DNA of 64,000 nt, from assembly GCF_000332275.1 (NCBI RefSeq), contig NZ_CM001776.1:1349268-1413267 (forward strand), in the 5' to 3' direction. Positions 60,761 to 64,000 of the stretch are shown piece by piece. The notes under the pieces were generated by a model that worked only from the letters and a program-made list of their open reading frames with translations, was not told the origin of the DNA and made no database searches. The stretch comes from Synechococcus sp. PCC 7336. GTDB lineage: Bacteria; Cyanobacteriota; Cyanobacteriia; Thermostichales; PCC-7336. The translations under genes were made by a program, and so were the position numbers. Each line of letters starts with the position of its first letter. Positions within the stretch are counted from its first letter, which is position 1.

Positions 60761-61594
60761 ATGACAGCAGCCACCAGCATCCCAGCCACCGAACGCACCC
60801 CCCCGATCGCCCTCACCATTGCGGGGTCCGATAGTGGCGGCGGAGCGGGCATTCAAGCGGATTTGCGCACATTTACCATGCATCGGGTCCACGGAACCTG
60901 TGCGATTACCTGCGTGACAGCGCAAAACACCGTGGGGGTCCATCGGGTCGATACTCTGCCCCCCGAAGCGATCGCCGCTCAAATTGAAGCCGTCGCCACC
61001 GACCTCGCTCCCCAAGCAGTCAAAATCGGAATGCTACTCAATCGCGAGATTATCGAAGCAGTGGCAGCAGCCATCCAGAAACACTCGCTGACAAATGTAG
61101 TGGTGGACCCAGTCATGGTCTCGCGAGCGGGAGCACAACTGTTGGCTGACAAGGCGATCGCCTCCATGCGCGCCCTCATGCTTCCCTCAGCCAATGTTCT
61201 CACCCCCAACCGCTACGAGGCCCAAATCTTAAGTGGGCTGCCAATCAATACTCTGGAGGACATGCAAGCAGCGGCTCGCAAAATCCACACCCTCGGACCT
61301 CAATCCGTGCTAGTCAAGGGAGGATCGATGACAGGAGACTATCGGGGAACCGATGTTTGGTTCGATGGCGATCGCCTAGAAATATTCGAGACTGCAGCAA
61401 TCGCGACCACCCACACCCACGGCACGGGCTGCACGTTATCAGCAGCGATCGCCGCTCAACTGGCGCTCGGACAGTCCCCCAAAGAAGCCATCCTACGGGC
61501 CAAACAGTTTGTTACAGAGGCGATCGCGAATGCTTTGGCGATCGGCAGCGGACAGGGACCCATCGGCCACTTTTATGCACGGCCAGTGTTGTGA
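60761..61594 (+). CDS. thiD: Hydroxymethylpyrimidine/phosphomethylpyrimidine kinase
   Basis: 277 aa. Phosphorylates HMP and HMP-P in thiamine synthesis. The substrate-binding start (ALTIAGSDSGGGAGIQADLR), the middle NVVVDPVMVSRAGAQLL, and the anion hole/catalytic THTHGTGCTLSAAIAA are all typical ThiD. No TPP riboswitch is seen in the 65-bp gap upstream. ATG 60761. Confidence 0.93.
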   Translation: MTAATSIPATERTPPIALTIAGSDSGGGAGIQADLRTFTMHRVHGTCAITCVTAQNTVGVHRVDTLPPEAIAAQIEAVATDLAPQAVKIGMLLNREIIEAVAAAIQKHSLTNVVVDPVMVSRAGAQLLADKAIASMRALMLPSANVLTPNRYEAQILSGLPINTLEDMQAAARKIHTLGPQSVLVKGGSMTGDYRGTDVWFDGDRLEIFETAAIATTHTHGTGCTLSAAIAAQLALGQSPKEAILRAKQFVTEAIANALAIGSGQGPIGHFYARPVL

Positions 61595-61614
61595 CAGGCC
61601 GCCGAATCTCCCTT

Positions 61615-62553
61615 TCACTGCTGCCGCAGCCTGTTTAAAAGCCGCTCGAACTCTGCCGGAGGCGGAGCTTCGATCGCGATCGCCTCACCCGTAACGGGAT
61701 GTTTGAAGCTGAGCTTCCAGGCGTGTAGAGCTTGACCGCTGAGGGTGACCGGTGTGGTGCGGCTGTGGGTGTAGGTGGGATCGCCCACAAGAGGGTGGCC
61801 GATATGGGCACTGTGGACGCGGATTTGATGGGTGCGCCCTGTCTCCAATTGATAGTGCATCAGGGTGTAGTTGCCGAGGGGTTCCAGCACCGTCCAATGG
61901 GTGACGGCGTGGCGACCCTTATCGGCAGGGACAACCGCCATTTTCTTGCGCTCGTGGGGATGGCGGCCTATAGCAGCGATGATAGTGCCACTGGTCTGGC
62001 GGGGACGCCCGAAAACGACACCCAGATATTCGCGGCGGGCCGTCTTGGCTTGAATTTGCGCCTGCAAGTGCTGGTGGGCGCGATCGCTTTTGGCCACCAC
62101 CAATGCACCACTGGTGTCTTTGTCTAAGCGATGGACAATGCCGGGGCGCCGTTCTCCATTAATGCCAGACAGATTTTTGCAGTGGGCCAGAAGAGCATTG
62201 ACGAGGGTGCCCGAAGGATGACCGGCGCTGGGATGGACCACCATCCCTTTAGGCTTGTCGAGCACTAAAAGCTCGTCGTCTTCGTACAAAATATCGAGGG
62301 GGATGGCCTCGGGCCTCAGATCGACCTCTAGCGGAGGCGGCACTTCGAGATAGATGCGATCGCCCGCCTGCAAAGCCGTCTTCTTATCATTGCAAAGTCC
62401 GCCATTGCGCTCCACCTTGCCGTGAAAAATCAAGCTCTGAATCCGCGATCGCGACAGATCGAGCTGGGAGGCCAGCCAGCGATCGAGCCGCTGCCCCGCA
62501 CCGGCAACGGGAACATCCAAGCTATAGGATTCGATCGTCTCAGTGGATGTCAT
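61615..62553 (-). CDS. rluD: RluD-type 23S rRNA pseudouridine synthase
   Basis: 312 aa. The N-terminal S4 RNA-binding domain (GQRLDRWLASQLDLSRSRIQ) is followed by the RluA/RluD catalytic domain with the active Asp in IVHRLDKDTSGALVVAKSD. Other blocks: KPKGMVVHPSAGHPSGTLVN and THQIRVHSAHIGHPLVGDPT. Length fits RluD. RluD makes pseudouridines in helix 69; RluC-type specificity cannot be excluded. ATG 62553. Confidence 0.88.
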   Translation of the reverse strand: MTSTETIESYSLDVPVAGAGQRLDRWLASQLDLSRSRIQSLIFHGKVERNGGLCNDKKTALQAGDRIYLEVPPPLEVDLRPEAIPLDILYEDDELLVLDKPKGMVVHPSAGHPSGTLVNALLAHCKNLSGINGERRPGIVHRLDKDTSGALVVAKSDRAHQHLQAQIQAKTARREYLGVVFGRPRQTSGTIIAAIGRHPHERKKMAVVPADKGRHAVTHWTVLEPLGNYTLMHYQLETGRTHQIRVHSAHIGHPLVGDPTYTHSRTTPVTLSGQALHAWKLSFKHPVTGEAIAIEAPPPAEFERLLNRLRQQ

Positions 62554-62589
62554 GAAATTGGGAAACTAATCTCTAATCCAATCTCGCGC

Positions 62590-63876
62590 TTATTTTGCCG
62601 CCATCGCAAATGCAGGTTTATTGTAGGTGCGTTCCACTACTTTGGCGATCGCCGTCACCCCGCGCTCGATCTCCTCCACCGTTGCCGTCAAACTAATCCG
62701 CAAACATTGCCGCTTGTGGACCCAGTCCTCTTGCAAGCCGGGGAAGAAGGATTGACCGGGAACGAGAATGACCCCCTCCTGCTTGATCGCTTCGTAGAGC
62801 TCGACATCGCTGACGGGTAAATCCTCCAACCACAACCAGGCAAAAATAGCCCCTTCGCCTGCGTGCAACGCCCAGGGAATGTCATCGGGCATATCGCGAT
62901 CGAAGGCAGCTTCTAACCGTTCGAATTTGTGGCGGTAGTGGGGCTGGATAACCGTTTTGGATAACTGTGCCAGCTCTCCAGAGGCGATCGCCTTAGCCGC
63001 AATGGCCTGACCGAAGCGGGAGGAATGGATCGCGGCATTCGCCAGAAAGCATTCGAGTGGGTGTAGCAGTTCCGGTTGGGCGATCGCAATGCCGATCCGT
63101 TCCCCCGGCAATCCCGCTTTCGACAAACTCAGACAGTGAATGATATTATCCCCCCAAACCAAGTCCATGTCGGTAAAGGCCAAATTGGGGAACGGAGGAG
63201 CGTAGGCAGAGTCGACTAGGACAGGAATATTGTGCTGGGCCGCTACAAGAGCGAGGCGTTCCACATCGGCAGTCGCTATCACATTACCGCTGGGATTGCA
63301 GGGACGGGAAAATAAGATGGCTCCGATGGTGTCGTCCACCTGCAGGCGATCGAAATCGGGGCAGTATTTGAACCGATGGGGACCGAGGCGATCGATATTG
63401 GGCTGCAACGCCTGCAATACGCTGGGGTCGAGACAAGCCCCGTTGTAGCCTGTGTAGTCGGGACTGAGGGGCAGCAGGATCGATTGCGAGTGGCCAGCCG
63501 GAGAAACTCCGCCAAAGCAGTTGGCCGCAAAAAAATAGAGGGATTGGCTGCCGGGGGTAATCAGAACGTGACGGCGGGTGAGGTTCCAGCCGTAGAGGGT
63601 ATTGAAAGTATCCGCGATCGCTTCGATCAGCGGTTCGTATCCTTGGCTCGATCCGTAGCGGCAGACCACCTCGCCAAACTGCGGCTCCTCCAGCAACTCG
63701 CGACCGTATTGGCGCCACATCTGTTCGACTTCGGGCAAAATCACCGGGTTGCCCGCGCTCAGGTTAATCCACTCAACCTCCGCGTCGGACAGTGTCTCGA
63801 TGATGTCCTTCATAATGGCGCGCACGCCAGTCAAACGAGACATGCGATGCCCCAGTTGCGTCAGAGGAGGTTTCAC
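62590..63876 (-). CDS. Valine-pyruvate transaminase-like aminotransferase
   Basis: 428 aa, PLP fold-type I aminotransferase. Sequence resembles AvtA: LTGVRAIMKDIIETLSDA, LSAGNPVILPEVEQMW, the PLP-Lys in CLSLSKAGLPGERIG, and the C-terminal Arg in CLRISLTATVEEIERG. It interconverts valine and pyruvate or similar amino acids. GTG 63876 (VKPPLTQLGHRM...) with AAGGA upstream is preferred to the frame start at 63960. The gene abuts the rluD stop closely (36 bp). Confidence 0.85.
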   Translation of the reverse strand: MKPPLTQLGHRMSRLTGVRAIMKDIIETLSDAEVEWINLSAGNPVILPEVEQMWRQYGRELLEEPQFGEVVCRYGSSQGYEPLIEAIADTFNTLYGWNLTRRHVLITPGSQSLYFFAANCFGGVSPAGHSQSILLPLSPDYTGYNGACLDPSVLQALQPNIDRLGPHRFKYCPDFDRLQVDDTIGAILFSRPCNPSGNVIATADVERLALVAAQHNIPVLVDSAYAPPFPNLAFTDMDLVWGDNIIHCLSLSKAGLPGERIGIAIAQPELLHPLECFLANAAIHSSRFGQAIAAKAIASGELAQLSKTVIQPHYRHKFERLEAAFDRDMPDDIPWALHAGEGAIFAWLWLEDLPVSDVELYEAIKQEGVILVPGQSFFPGLQEDWVHKRQCLRISLTATVEEIERGVTAIAKVVERTYNKPAFAMAAK

Positions 63877-64000
63877 GGCTGTTATTCCTTTGCGATCGCA
63901 TCGTGGCTGAAGTTTAGCACTCCCATCGAGCCTACAGCTTGCCACTCTAGCGTTTGTCAAAGAGCGTGTCCCCCTCGATTGCCAGTGGCTAGAGCTGGGG

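Noticed and set aside
1-64000. CRISPR arrays, prophage or plasmid origin
   Set aside because: No array of regularly spaced ~30-bp repeats, integrase, phage structural or replication-initiator gene was seen. The only arrays are the 17-bp and 15-bp tandem repeats listed.

Overview
The window is chromosomal DNA from a cyanobacterium. The evidence is the very frequent HIP1-type octamer GCGATCGC, and genes largely confined to cyanobacteria or plastids: an acyl-lipid desaturase of the DesA type, Ycf66, a DUF1825 protein, a DUF6679-like protein, a PCP_red small protein, and MEP-pathway ispG. The species cannot be fixed from this sequence alone. Most of it is ordinary, densely packed core genome, with accessory patches at about 8-14 kb, 19-36 kb and 42-49 kb.

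Layout. 0-8 kb: a frameshifted parE remnant, a tandem universal stress protein, mnmE, desA, a DUF697-type GTPase and a bacterial lipoxygenase. 8-15 kb: an orphan YhaV-like toxin, a secreted alpha/beta hydrolase, an aldehyde dehydrogenase, ArsR and Crp/Fnr regulators, and a glycosyltransferase carrying a decayed receiver domain. 15-21.6 kb: sodC, a GT-C-like membrane protein, a DUF1460 amidase-like protein, a DUF2993 protein, a secreted metallo-beta-lactamase-fold hydrolase, and a MarR regulator in a short operon behind a striking palindromic operator. 21.8-32.7 kb: a response regulator, then an unusual metabolic cluster: a FabI/FabL-like SDR, a RidA-like protein, a GltS-type symporter, an alpha/beta hydrolase, a lipocalin-like protein, an aldehyde dehydrogenase, a nitrilase-like protein, a dihydropyrimidinase-like amidohydrolase and an Asp/Asn-hydroxylase-like protein. 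Four of these differ from the classical catalytic residues by eye. 33-36 kb: a DUF433/DUF5615 toxin-antitoxin pair, DUF1499 and DUF2993 proteins and an AT-rich methyltransferase. 36-44 kb: a helical protein of unknown function, a TonB-like protein, an ACT-malic enzyme, a FAD amine oxidase-like protein, LapA-like, acylphosphatase, a stress protein and a HEAT-repeat protein. 44.6-64 kb: mostly housekeeping (lptC-pgsA-ruvC operon, glycosyltransferase, PEP-CTERM protein, phosphodiester glycosidase, YyaL-like protein, tRNA-Leu, Fur/Zur, DUF445, Ycf66, ispG, lipA, aldo/keto reductase, thiD, rluD-type synthase and an AvtA-like aminotransferase).

Non-coding structure. Three families of short non-autonomous elements with terminal inverted repeats are scattered through the intergenic gaps: family 1 (four copies, one inverted), family 2 (two full copies with apparent target duplications, plus one partial) and family 3 (two 92-bp copies). 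Two perfect 17-bp tandem repeats sit in promoter regions of the metabolic cluster, and a 15-bp x 5 tandem array lies near 42.4 kb.

The best candidate for something undescribed is the 22.5-32.7 kb cluster. Its parts list (importer, oxygenase-like protein, cyclic-amide hydrolase, amidase-like protein, alpha/beta hydrolase, RidA, SDR, aldehyde dehydrogenase) parallels the logic of the Rut pyrimidine pathway with different protein families. The substrate cannot be read from the sequence.
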